Shown here piece by piece: positions 1 through 7,727 of a DNA stretch of 64,000 nt. The position numbers and the translations under genes were made by a program. Numbering within the stretch: position 1 is the stretch's first letter; the number at the start of each line of letters is the position of its first letter. A model generated the notes under the pieces. It ran no database searches. It saw only the letters and a list, made by a program, of their open reading frames with translations, and was not told where the DNA came from. The stretch lies in contig NZ_JAUSVB010000002.1 in assembly GCF_030814415.1 (NCBI RefSeq), positions 248,001-312,000 on the forward strand. Reading direction: 5' to 3'. The DNA is from Cellulomonas humilata (GTDB taxonomy: Bacteria > Actinomycetota > Actinomycetes > Actinomycetales > Cellulomonadaceae).

Positions 1-121
1 CCTCGAGGTCGTCGACGGTGCACACCGGCACGCCGTCGACGTCGAGGACCTGCCGGTCGAGCAGGTGCAGCCGGGCGTCGAGCACGAGCCCGGGCGGGTG
101 CTCGTCGGGCGGAAGGCTCAT
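1..121 (-). CDS. PRC-barrel-like domain protein, N-terminal fragment (runs off the left edge)
   Basis: Reading leftward from an ATG at 121, the frame is open to the window edge and gives 40 residues. They start MSLPPDEHPPGLVLDA and continue with LLDRQVLDVDGVPV and CTVDDLE. The pattern of a strand, then D-x-D-G-x-P-V, then V-D-D-L is typical of the first half of a PRC-barrel domain. The ATG overlaps the TGA of the Nramp-like gene (ATGA, 118-121), so the two are probably translationally coupled. PRC-barrel or CBS proteins next to divalent-metal transporters usually act as cytosolic sensing or regulatory partners; that role is inferred here. The rest of the protein is outside the window. Confidence 0.6.
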   Translation of the reverse strand, partial: MSLPPDEHPPGLVLDARLHLLDRQVLDVDGVPVCTVDDLE

Positions 122-1347
122 GAGCCCGCTCCCGTCGCGATCATCAGGGGGATCGCGGCGACGGATGCCGTCACGATGATGACCAGGTACACCAGCGCGA
201 GGGCGTTGGTGACCCGGCCGTTGACGTGCTTGCCCATGTACTCGGGGTCGTTGGCCACGATCAGGATGGGCAGGTACGTGAGGGGGAGCGCGATCGCGGA
301 GAACACCACCGAGAACTCCGTGATCTTGATGGGGTCGACGCTCGTCATGAGCACCCCGACGGCCACCAGGATGCAGACGATCATCGTGAGGTGGAAGCGG
401 GCCGCCTGCGCCGGGCGGCGGAACTTGCCCCACGACCAGCCCATGAACTGCGCGAGCGTGTAGCCGCTGGACAGGGACGTCTCCAGCGCGGCACCGAAGG
501 TCGCGGCGACGATCCCGACGATGACGACCGCCAGGGCCAGCTTGCCGCCGGCGAGAGCGACGGGCAGCACGATCTGGGAGAGCGACGACACCTCGATGCC
601 CGCGGGCAGGAACACGATCGCGGCGCACGCGGCGATGGCGACGGACAGCACGCCCCCGAACGGGAAGCCGACCAGGACGTTGAGCCGCGACTGTGCCAGG
701 TCCTTGACGGTCCACTTCTCCTCGACCGCGCCGGAGGAGAAGAAGAACACCTCGTACGGCGTCATGGCCGCTCCGAACAGCGCGATCGCGTAGTACCAGT
801 AGACGGCGTGGCCCTCGCCGGCGGGCACCGTGGGGGAGAACGCCTGGTCGGCGAGCTCGGACCAGTCGGGTCCCAGGAGGAACACCGCGACCGCGAACAC
901 GACGAGCGTGAGCCCGACCAGGCCGGTGACGTTCTCCATGGTCGAGAACTTCGTCCGCCACACCACCAGCCACAGCGCGAACGCCGCGACGGGGATCCAC
1001 AGCCGGGGCTCCACGCTGCTGGCCAGCTGCAGCGCGAGCGCGATGCCCCCGACCTCGGCGGTGAGGGTCAGCAGGTTGATGAGGAACGAGGCCGTGAGGT
1101 TGGCACCCGCCGCACGGGGCCCGAGGCGCTCGCGGATGATCTCGAACGTCGCCCGGCCGCTCACTGCCGCGACCCGCCCGGACATGCTGGCGAACAGGCA
1201 GATGCCGATCACGCCGACGACGACCACCCACGCGAGCGAGAGCCCGAACCGGCTGCCGACCACCGCGTTGGTGACCAGGTCCCCGATGTCGAGGAAGCCG
1301 CCGATCGCGGTGAGGATGCCGAGCGCGACACCGAGGAGCTTCTTCAC
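118..1347 (-). CDS. Nramp-family divalent metal transporter, divergent metal-site motifs
   Basis: A 409-residue integral membrane protein with about eleven hydrophobic segments and the Nramp fold order. Family members use an unwound TM1 motif D-P-G-N and a TM6 motif M-P-H to bind Mn2+ or Fe2+. Here the TM1 equivalent reads D20-I-G-D23 and the TM6 equivalent reads T196-P-Y198, so the Asn, Met and His positions are all changed. This places it with Nramp-related outliers rather than standard MntH, and metal preference cannot be assumed; Mg2+ is one possibility. The start is GTG at 1347, overlapping the stop of the upstream lipoprotein gene (GTGA). The downstream PRC-barrel gene also overlaps by 4 bp, giving a tight three-gene leftward operon. 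Confidence 0.85.
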   Translation of the reverse strand: MKKLLGVALGILTAIGGFLDIGDLVTNAVVGSRFGLSLAWVVVVGVIGICLFASMSGRVAAVSGRATFEIIRERLGPRAAGANLTASFLINLLTLTAEVGGIALALQLASSVEPRLWIPVAAFALWLVVWRTKFSTMENVTGLVGLTLVVFAVAVFLLGPDWSELADQAFSPTVPAGEGHAVYWYYAIALFGAAMTPYEVFFFSSGAVEEKWTVKDLAQSRLNVLVGFPFGGVLSVAIAACAAIVFLPAGIEVSSLSQIVLPVALAGGKLALAVVIVGIVAATFGAALETSLSSGYTLAQFMGWSWGKFRRPAQAARFHLTMIVCILVAVGVLMTSVDPIKITEFSVVFSAIALPLTYLPILIVANDPEYMGKHVNGRVTNALALVYLVIIVTASVAAIPLMIATGAGS

Positions 1348-1802
1348 TCGCCGGTCACCTCGTCGAGCGTGGCGGTGAGGTCCTCCAGCGCGGTCGCGCT
1401 CGCGTCCAGCGCCGCGACCACGGACGCCTCGTCAGAGCCCGCGCCGTTGGCCCACCCGCGCGCGTCCGCGACCGCCAGCTGCGCGTCCCGGACGGCGGTC
1501 AGCGCGGCGGCCTGCCACCCGGCACCGGTGGGATCGGCCGGGACGAAGGTCGCGACGGCGTCGGCGGCCTCCTCGAGGACGTGCACCTGGTCGAGCAGCG
1601 CGGTGTCCGTGACGGCGGCAGTGCTGCGGTCGTCGCCCAGGAGCTCGGTCGCCAGAGTCGCGGTCCCGACCGCCGACGACGCCTGCTCCAGCGGGGCCGT
1701 GAGCGCCCGCGCCTCGTCGACGGTCGTCGCGGGCGAGCCCACGGCGCAGCCGGCCACGACCGCGAGCGCGGCGAGCCCGAGGAGCACGCGGACGACCTGC
1801 AT
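1344..1802 (-). CDS. small secreted lipoprotein of unknown function
   Basis: A 152-residue product. It starts MQVVRVLLGLAALAVVAGC, a signal peptide with a clear lipobox (V-A-G-C, lipidated Cys19). The rest is Ala-, Asp- and Thr-rich and predicted mostly helical, with no enzyme motif I can recognise. I start it at the ATG at 1802, because the longer open frame upstream lacks a signal-like N-terminus and runs into the divergent gene's control region. Its stop overlaps the GTG of the Nramp-like gene, so it is first in that operon. A surface metal-binding or accessory role is possible from context only. Confidence 0.65.
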   Translation of the reverse strand: MQVVRVLLGLAALAVVAGCAVGSPATTVDEARALTAPLEQASSAVGTATLATELLGDDRSTAAVTDTALLDQVHVLEEAADAVATFVPADPTGAGWQAAALTAVRDAQLAVADARGWANGAGSDEASVVAALDASATALEDLTATLDEVTGE

Positions 1803-1851
1803 GGACGCATCGTGGCTCGCCGCCCGCCCCTGCGCGCGCCGAAACAGGGAT

Positions 1852-1863
1852 GCGGGCGCCCGC
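1852..1863. promoter_or_regulatory. 12-bp perfect palindrome in the divergent lipoprotein/epimerase promoter region
   Basis: GCGGGCGCCCGC is self-complementary over all 12 bp. It lies in the 82-bp gap between the leftward lipoprotein-Nramp operon (start 1802) and the rightward epimerase gene (start 1885). The position would suit an operator acting on both promoters. In DNA this GC-rich, short palindromes arise by chance, so confidence is low. Confidence 0.25.
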
Positions 1864-1884
1864 AACTGGTGCGAGCGTGGGCCC

Positions 1885-2910
1885 ATGAGGGTCGTCGTGG
1901 TGGGTGCCAGCGGCAACGTCGGCACGGCACTGCTGCGGCGGTTCGTCGACGACGGCACGGTGACCTCCGTCGTGGGGGTCGCACGGCGTGCGCCCCGTGG
2001 CACCCCACCGGCGCCCTACGGTGTGGCGTCCTGGGTCGGGTGCGACGTCACGGACCCGGATGCGGTCGACACCCTGACGGCAGCGTTCGCCGGGGCCGAT
2101 GCGGTGGTCCAGCTCGCGTGGGCGATCCAGCCGAGCCACGACCGCCGCCGGCTGCACGACGTGAACGTCGCCGGGACCCGCCGGGTCCTCGACGCTGCCC
2201 GTCGCGCCGGTGTGCCGCACGTGGTCGTCGCCTCCAGCGTCGGCGCGTACTCGCCGGCGCCCGACGACGTCCCGCGGGGCGAGGGCTGGGCGACCGACGG
2301 CGTGCGCTCGTCGTCGTACAGCGTCGACAAGGCCTCCGTCGAGCGGATGCTCGACGAGGCAGAGGCCGCCTCCCCGGACCTCGCGATCGCCCGGCTGCGG
2401 CCAGCGCTCGTGTTCCAGCGCGCTGCGGGGCACGAGATCTCGCGCTACTTCCTGGGGCCGTGGGTGCCGAAGCGGGCGATCAACGGGTACCTCTCGGCAC
2501 TGCCGTGGCCCGACGGTCTGCGGCTGCAGGTGGTGCATGCCGATGACGTCGCGTCGGCGTTCCGGGAGGCAGTCGTGCGTCGCGTGCGGGGTCCGTTCAA
2601 CGTCGCTGCCCCCGACGTGCTGCGCGGCCAGGACCTGGCCGACGTCGTGTCCCGCGGGCGGCTGGTCGAGGTGCCGGTGGCGCAGGCCCGCGCGGTCGTG
2701 CGGGTGGGGTGGCACGCGCGCGCGGTGCCCGTCGGACCGGGCTGGCTGGACATGGCCCTGGCGGCGCCGCTGCTCGACACGTCGCACGCCCAGCGGGAGC
2801 TGAACTGGCGGCCCACGCGGTCCGGCATCGACACCGTGCGGGAGCTCGTCGCCGGGATCGCGTCCGGCGCCGGGACGGCGAGCCCGCCGCTGCGGCCACG
2901 CCGCCGCTGA
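1885..2910 (+). CDS. NAD-dependent epimerase/dehydratase family protein (extended SDR)
   Basis: A 341-residue protein opening with the Rossmann glycine motif G7-A-S-G-N-V-G13. It has the acidic D-V-T-D dinucleotide edge, a V-V-A-S-S-V-G strand holding the active-site Ser, and S-Y-S-V-D-K as the YxxxK catalytic pair. This is the layout of atypical or extended SDRs that act on nucleotide sugars or related substrates. The second half carries the usual variable substrate domain (V-H-A-D-D-V-A near the middle). The substrate cannot be read from sequence. It starts at the ATG at 1885, 18 bp upstream of nothing but a GC-rich spacer, with the DsbA-like gene 18 bp downstream, so co-transcription is likely. 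Confidence 0.8.
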   Translation: MRVVVVGASGNVGTALLRRFVDDGTVTSVVGVARRAPRGTPPAPYGVASWVGCDVTDPDAVDTLTAAFAGADAVVQLAWAIQPSHDRRRLHDVNVAGTRRVLDAARRAGVPHVVVASSVGAYSPAPDDVPRGEGWATDGVRSSSYSVDKASVERMLDEAEAASPDLAIARLRPALVFQRAAGHEISRYFLGPWVPKRAINGYLSALPWPDGLRLQVVHADDVASAFREAVVRRVRGPFNVAAPDVLRGQDLADVVSRGRLVEVPVAQARAVVRVGWHARAVPVGPGWLDMALAAPLLDTSHAQRELNWRPTRSGIDTVRELVAGIASGAGTASPPLRPRRR

Positions 2911-2928
2911 GCCTGGCATCCTCGACGC

Positions 2929-3435
2929 ATGACCGACGACCTCGCCGAGCGGCATGTCTACGGCCGCGCCGACGCCCCGATCACCGTGCTCGAGTTCGGT
3001 GACCTCGAGTGCCCGTACTGCCGCGCGGCGGCGCCTGCCCTGCGCGAGCTGGTCGACACGTCCGGTGGGCGGGTCCGGCTCGTGTGGCGGCACTTCCCGC
3101 TCTTCGAGGTGCACCCGTACGCGCTGTCCGCGGCGCTCGCCGCGGAGGCAGCCGGCGTCGCGGGCAGGTTCTGGGAGATGCACGACGAGCTGATGAGCCA
3201 CCAGGACCGTCTGGCCGAGCCCGACCTGCGCGCGGCCGCCGAGAGGCTCGGGCTCGACCCGTCGACGGTCGCGGGCGACGACGCGCAGGTCCACGCGGCC
3301 GCGGTCTCGGCCGACTACACGGCGGGCATCGAGGCGGGCGTGCGCGGGACACCCACGATCTTCGTGGACGGGACGAGGTTCCACGGGAAGCCCACCCTGG
3401 AGCGGCTGCGCGAGGCTGTGGGGGCGATCGCGTGA
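2929..3435 (+). CDS. DsbA/thioredoxin-fold oxidoreductase, cytosolic
   Basis: A 168-residue DsbA-family protein with redox motif C28-P-Y-C31 near the N-terminus, the helical insertion in the middle, and the cis-proline loop G140-T-P-T. There is no signal peptide or membrane anchor, so it should act in the cytosol, unlike classical DsbA. Family members of this short form are thiol-disulfide exchange or FrnE-like oxidoreductases, and some are isomerases. Its stop overlaps the GTG of the next gene (GTGA at 3432-3435), indicating coupled translation with the short-chain dehydrogenase. Confidence 0.85.
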   Translation: MTDDLAERHVYGRADAPITVLEFGDLECPYCRAAAPALRELVDTSGGRVRLVWRHFPLFEVHPYALSAALAAEAAGVAGRFWEMHDELMSHQDRLAEPDLRAAAERLGLDPSTVAGDDAQVHAAAVSADYTAGIEAGVRGTPTIFVDGTRFHGKPTLERLREAVGAIA

Positions 3436-4220
3436 GGACCGCGCTGGTCACCGGAGCCGGGCGGGGGATCGGCCGGGGGATCGCCCTCGGCCTGGCGGAG
3501 GCGGGATACGCCGTCGGCCTGGTCGGACGGACGCGCGCGCATCTCGATGCCGTGGCCGAGGAGATCGGGGACGACGCGTGCGTGGCGGCCGCCGACCTGA
3601 CCGACGCCACCGCCGTGCTCGACGCCGTCGCCCGCGTCGAGGAGGAGCTCGGCGGCATCGGTCTCCTGGTGAACAATGCGGGGGTCATCGAGCGCGCGGA
3701 GGTGCCGTTCGTCGAGGACGACGTCGAGGACTCCTGGCGGGTGATCGAGGCGAACGTGCGCGGGCCCCTGCTGGTCACGCACGCGGTGCTGCCGGGGATG
3801 CTCGCGCGCGGCGACGGCCGGGTGCTGAACCTCAACTCCGGCGCCGGGCACCGCGCGATGACGTCCTACACCGGCTACGCCATCAGCAAGGGCGCGCTCG
3901 CGCGGTTCACCACGCAGCTCGACGCGCAGTACCGCGACCAGGGGATCCGCGTGCTGGACCTCGCCCCCGGGCACGTCGAGACGGCGATGACGACCTCGAT
4001 GGCGATGCACGACGGCCGGACCGAGTGGACCCCGGTCGAGGCCGTCGCCGAGCTGGCCCGGGCGTTCGGCGACGGGGAGCTCGACGCGCTCTCGGGGCGG
4101 TTCGTGCGCGCAGGGACCGACACCGTCGAGTCGTTGCTGGCGGCCCTGCCGCAGATCCTCGCCGCCGACGCGCGCACCCTGCGCCTCGGCGCGTACGGCG
4201 ACGAGGACCCGGTGGTCTGA
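3432..4220 (+). CDS. short-chain dehydrogenase/reductase (classical SDR)
   Basis: A 262-residue classical SDR. It shows the cofactor motif T7-G-A-G-R-G-I-G14, N81-N-A-G84, catalytic Ser136 and the Y149-A-I-S-K153 pair. The Arg in the first loop and V-G-R-T after strand 2 suggest NADP(H) preference, which is inference. The protein starts at GTG 3432, overlapping the DsbA-like gene. The next gene begins 5 bp after its stop, so epimerase, DsbA, SDR and exporter probably form one transcript. The substrate is unknown. Confidence 0.85.
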   Translation: MRTALVTGAGRGIGRGIALGLAEAGYAVGLVGRTRAHLDAVAEEIGDDACVAAADLTDATAVLDAVARVEEELGGIGLLVNNAGVIERAEVPFVEDDVEDSWRVIEANVRGPLLVTHAVLPGMLARGDGRVLNLNSGAGHRAMTSYTGYAISKGALARFTTQLDAQYRDQGIRVLDLAPGHVETAMTTSMAMHDGRTEWTPVEAVAELARAFGDGELDALSGRFVRAGTDTVESLLAALPQILAADARTLRLGAYGDEDPVV

Positions 4221-4225
4221 CCGCG

Positions 4226-5941
4226 ATGATCGGGATCGCCGAGGCTGCGGTGCCCGACCCCGGGGTGACCGGGGTCGAGGTGACGCCCGACCCCACCGAG
4301 ACGCTCCCTACCCCGACACCGACGCCGACGGACGCCACGACCACGCCGGCCCCCGACACGTCCGTCGCCCCGACGGAGACCGCCCCGGCAGAGCCCGTGC
4401 CGACCGTGACGGTGACGCAGGAGCCGCCGTCGCCCGAGCCTGCCCCGACGGAGACGGTCGTGGTGGAGGTGCCGTGGACCCACGAGCCCGCGGCCGCCAC
4501 CTCCACGATCCCGCTCGGCGCCGTCATCACCGCACTGCTCGTCCTGGTCGTCGCGAGCACCGCCCTGGTCCTGGCGCTCCGGCGGAACCGCGGAGCGCGG
4601 CCGACGGGGGTGATCGCGGCGGCAGCGCTCGAGCCCGCCGCGTCCACGTCGGAGATCGGCATCCTGGACGATGCGCACGCCGTCGCGATCCCGGCGGAGG
4701 CTCCCACCGACACGGTCGAGACCGTCCGCTTCCTCATGCTGCTCGGCGAGGCGATGATCGACTCCAGCGCGCCCGTGGTCCAGGTGACCCGGACGCTCGA
4801 ACGGGTCGCGGCGATCAACGGTGCCCCGGACGTCGAGGTGATCGCGCTGCCCACCGCCCTGCTCGTCTCGGTGCCGGGCCGCACGACCACGCAGACGGCT
4901 GCATCGTCGGCCGGCTGGCGACAGCTCCGCCTGCACCAGGTGCAGGACGTGCTCGACGTGGCCGCCGACGCCGAGTCCGGACGGGTCGGCCCCGCCGAGG
5001 GTGCCGAGCGGATCGAGTCGGTCGTCGCCGCGCCCCCGCTCTACGACGGCCCCACCCGCGTCCTCGGGTACGTCGCCGTCTCCGCGGGCCTGGCGATGAT
5101 CCTGGGCGGCGGCCTCGTCGACGTGCTGGTCGCCGCCGTGCTCGGCGCCGCGATCGCGTGCCTGCAGGTCGCCACCGTGCGGCTGCCGGCCGCGTACCAG
5201 GCGCTGGTGGTGCTGAGCTGCGCGTTCGTCGTCTCCGGTGCGGTGTTCCTGCTGTCGCGCACCGGGATCGACGTCGGGATGCTCGCCTCGCTGGTGGCGC
5301 CCCTGGTCACGTTCCTGCCGGGCGCCCTGCTCACCACGGCGGCGATCGACCTGGCCACCCGGCAGATGATCGCGGGGTCGGCGCGCCTCGCGGCGGGTGT
5401 CATGCAGCTGGTCCTGCTGGCGCTCGGCATCGTCGGCGCCGCCGCGCTGGTGGGGGTCCCCGCGTCCGAGGTCGGCTCCGCGACGTTCCAGCCGCTCGGC
5501 TGGGCGGGGCCGTGGATCGGCGTCCTCGTCTACGGCACGGGCGTCGTGTTCCACAACTGCGCACGCCGTCCCGCGCTGCCCTGGATCCTGCTCGTGCTCG
5601 TCGTCGCGTACGCCGGGCAGGTGGTGGGCGGGCTGTTCTTCGGCGGGGTGTTCTCCGCGTTCATCGGGGCGCTGCTCATGACCCCGGTCGCGATGTTCGC
5701 CGCCACCCGGCCGACCGGTCCGCCCGCGCTGGTCGGGTTCCTGCCGGGGTTCTGGCTCCTGGTGCCGGGTGCGCTCGGCCTGGTCGGTGTGACGTCGATC
5801 CTCGGCGACGGCGCGCAGGCGCTCAGCACGGTCGTCACCGCCGGGACGACGATGGTCGCGATCTCGCTCGGGGTCCTCGCGGGCATCGCGCTCGGCACCG
5901 CCGTCGGGCGACGCGCGGGGCTGGCGGTCGAGCGGTTCTAG
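4226..5941 (+). CDS. thrE: ThrE-like threonine/serine exporter with Thr/Pro-rich N-terminus
   Basis: A 571-residue membrane protein. Residues 1 to about 90 are Pro/Thr/Glu-rich and disordered, followed by a membrane segment (about 97-117) and a soluble domain of the ThrE N-terminal type (DUF1212; F-L-M-L-L-G-E-A-M near residue 172). About ten further membrane segments follow, as in the Corynebacterium glutamicum threonine exporter. The family exports Thr and Ser by proton-motive force. The low-complexity N-terminus plus an extra TM is longer than in many ThrE proteins and would place a Pro/Thr-rich arm outside the cell. It starts at ATG 4226, 5 bp after the SDR stop, and is convergent with the CBM48 gene 22 bp downstream. 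Confidence 0.8.
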   Translation: MIGIAEAAVPDPGVTGVEVTPDPTETLPTPTPTPTDATTTPAPDTSVAPTETAPAEPVPTVTVTQEPPSPEPAPTETVVVEVPWTHEPAAATSTIPLGAVITALLVLVVASTALVLALRRNRGARPTGVIAAAALEPAASTSEIGILDDAHAVAIPAEAPTDTVETVRFLMLLGEAMIDSSAPVVQVTRTLERVAAINGAPDVEVIALPTALLVSVPGRTTTQTAASSAGWRQLRLHQVQDVLDVAADAESGRVGPAEGAERIESVVAAPPLYDGPTRVLGYVAVSAGLAMILGGGLVDVLVAAVLGAAIACLQVATVRLPAAYQALVVLSCAFVVSGAVFLLSRTGIDVGMLASLVAPLVTFLPGALLTTAAIDLATRQMIAGSARLAAGVMQLVLLALGIVGAAALVGVPASEVGSATFQPLGWAGPWIGVLVYGTGVVFHNCARRPALPWILLVLVVAYAGQVVGGLFFGGVFSAFIGALLMTPVAMFAATRPTGPPALVGFLPGFWLLVPGALGLVGVTSILGDGAQALSTVVTAGTTMVAISLGVLAGIALGTAVGRRAGLAVERF

Positions 5942-5963
5942 CCGGCCCCGCGCGAACGCCTCG

Positions 5964-6257
5964 TCAGGCGTGCACGACGGACCCGTCCGCGGTGATCTCG
6001 TCCGCGTCGGCGTCGTCGAACCAGCGACCCTGCTCGCCGAGGTAGCGGAACCTGACCGTCTCGCCCGCCGGCACGGTCACGGACGTGCTCGCCGTCCCGT
6101 TGGAGCGTCGACGCAGCGGGTGCAGCCCGGGCGTCCAGTCGTTGAAGGAGCCGACCACGCTGACCGCCCCGTCGAGCGCGGTCGTCGGCAGGAAGAACGT
6201 GAGCGTGCAGGTGGCGGAGGCGGCGGAGCGGGACTTCTTGAGCACGGGCGGGGCCAC
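5964..6257 (-). CDS. stand-alone isoamylase-N/CBM48 glycogen-binding domain protein
   Basis: A 97-residue protein consisting almost only of an early-set (AMPK-beta-type) domain. It contains V-V-G-S-F-N-D-W-T-P, the glycogen-binding tryptophan region, and later V-R-F-R-Y-L-G-E-Q-G-R-W, the standard closing strand pair. Such domains normally sit at the N-terminus of branching and debranching enzymes. A free-standing copy is seen in actinobacteria and probably binds alpha-glucan or modulates a partner. The start is GTG 6257 with an upstream GAGGG. It has no enzyme gene next to it. Confidence 0.75.
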   Translation of the reverse strand: MAPPVLKKSRSAASATCTLTFFLPTTALDGAVSVVGSFNDWTPGLHPLRRRSNGTASTSVTVPAGETVRFRYLGEQGRWFDDADADEITADGSVVHA

Positions 6258-6351
6258 ACTTTCCCTCGAACGGGTGAGTCAGGCGCATCGTGGCGCACCC
6301 ATGTTCCGGGAGGGCTACGGCCGGGTGATCACGACGTGACGAACAGCCTCG

Positions 6352-7698
6352 TCACGCCCCCTCAGCCAGCTTCTGGAGGAGCAGTGCCTGGGCCACGACG
6401 AGCTTCTCGATCTCGCTCGGGTCGACGCTCTCGTCGGAGGCGTGGATGCGGGACGCAGCGAGGTCCTCCGGTCCCCACAGGATGAACTCCGCCCGGGGGG
6501 CGACCGACTCGAGCGTGCGCAGCAGCGGGATGGAGCCGCCGCTCCCGGCCTCGGCCACGGGCGCGCCGAACGCCTCGCTCAGCGCGGCGCGCGCGGCGAC
6601 GTAGGCAGGGCCGTCGGTCGCGCAGGTGAAGGGCGGCGCCGTCTTCGTGCGCTGCACCTCGACCCGCGCACCCCACGGCGCGTGGCTCTCCAGGTGGGCG
6701 ACGAGCGCGTCGAGCTCCCGCTCGGGATCCGCCCCGGGCACGATCCGCATCGAGACCTTCGCCCTCGCCTGCGGGATCAGGACGTTCGACGACCCCGCGA
6801 TGCTGGTCATGTCGAGCCCGATCGCGTTGATGGACGGCTTCGCCCACAACCGCGAGCCGATGGTGCCGGTCCCGGTCAGGTCGACGCCGTCCAGCATGTC
6901 GGCGTTGGAGCGGAAGTCCTCGGGACTCATGCCCTCGCCCTCCCACGTGCCCGACGAGACCCCCGCGACGGCCACGTCGCCCGCGTCGTCGTGCAGGGTG
7001 GCGAGCAGGCGCGCGAGCGCCATCATCGCGTCCGGCGCAGCGCCGCCGAAGACCCCGGAGTGCAGCGGGTGCTCGAGCGTGCTGACGGTCACGACGCAGG
7101 CGACGTCGCCGCGCAGCGCGGTGGTCAGGGCGGGCTCACCGACGCGCAGGTTGCCCATGTCGCAGATGAGGAACACGTCGCAGTCGAACAGCTCCGGGTG
7201 GGCCAGCACGAAAGCCTCGAGGTTGCTCTCCGTCTCCTCCATCCCTTCGAGGACCAGCTTGACCGTGCACGGCGGCTGCCCGTCGAAGACCCGCAGGGTG
7301 CCGAGGTGGGCCACCAGCCCGCCCTTGTCGTCGGCGGCCCCGCGCCCGTAGATCCGTCCGTCGTCCTTGCGGGTCGCCGTCCAGGGATCGCTGGTCCAGC
7401 CCTGCTCGGGCGGCGCCGGCTGCACGTCGTAGTGCGCGTACAGCACGACCACCGGTGACCCCGGCGGGCCCGCGATCTCCCCGTAGACCGGCGGGTACCC
7501 GGTCGGGACGTCCATGAGTCGCGCGTCGGTGACGCCGGCCTCCTGGAACAGGCGGAGCGTCTCCTGGCCCATCCGCACCACGGGTTCGGCGGGGTACCCG
7601 GGGAACGCGATCGACGGGATCGCGACGAGCGCGCCCAGGTCGTCGAGCAGCCCCGGCATGAGCGCGGACGCCCGGGTCGCGATCTCCTGCGGATCCAT
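6352..7698 (-). CDS. M20-family zinc dipeptidase
   Basis: A 448-residue peptidase of the M20 (DapE/PepV/CNDP) type. Visible residues are H89-Y-D91 in the first metal motif, the bridging Asp in G-A-A-D-D-K-G (123-124), catalytic and ligand Glu154-Glu155 in E-G-M-E-E-T, the lid domain with the S-T-L-E-H-P-L-H-S-G segment, and a late metal His in the C-terminal part. It should hydrolyse short peptides or carnosine-like dipeptides in the cytosol. It starts at ATG 7698, 29 bp downstream of the Dcu-type transporter stop, so the pair forms a leftward transport-plus-hydrolysis operon. Confidence 0.88.
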   Translation of the reverse strand: MDPQEIATRASALMPGLLDDLGALVAIPSIAFPGYPAEPVVRMGQETLRLFQEAGVTDARLMDVPTGYPPVYGEIAGPPGSPVVVLYAHYDVQPAPPEQGWTSDPWTATRKDDGRIYGRGAADDKGGLVAHLGTLRVFDGQPPCTVKLVLEGMEETESNLEAFVLAHPELFDCDVFLICDMGNLRVGEPALTTALRGDVACVVTVSTLEHPLHSGVFGGAAPDAMMALARLLATLHDDAGDVAVAGVSSGTWEGEGMSPEDFRSNADMLDGVDLTGTGTIGSRLWAKPSINAIGLDMTSIAGSSNVLIPQARAKVSMRIVPGADPERELDALVAHLESHAPWGARVEVQRTKTAPPFTCATDGPAYVAARAALSEAFGAPVAEAGSGGSIPLLRTLESVAPRAEFILWGPEDLAASRIHASDESVDPSEIEKLVVAQALLLQKLAEGA

Positions 7699-7727
7699 CG
7701 TGTGCTCCGTTCGGTCCCGGTCGAGAG

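Noticed and set aside
6335-6356. Hairpin CGTGACG/CGTCACG as terminator of the dipeptidase operon
   Set aside because: The stem is only 7 bp and its right arm covers the stop codon itself. Too weak to call.
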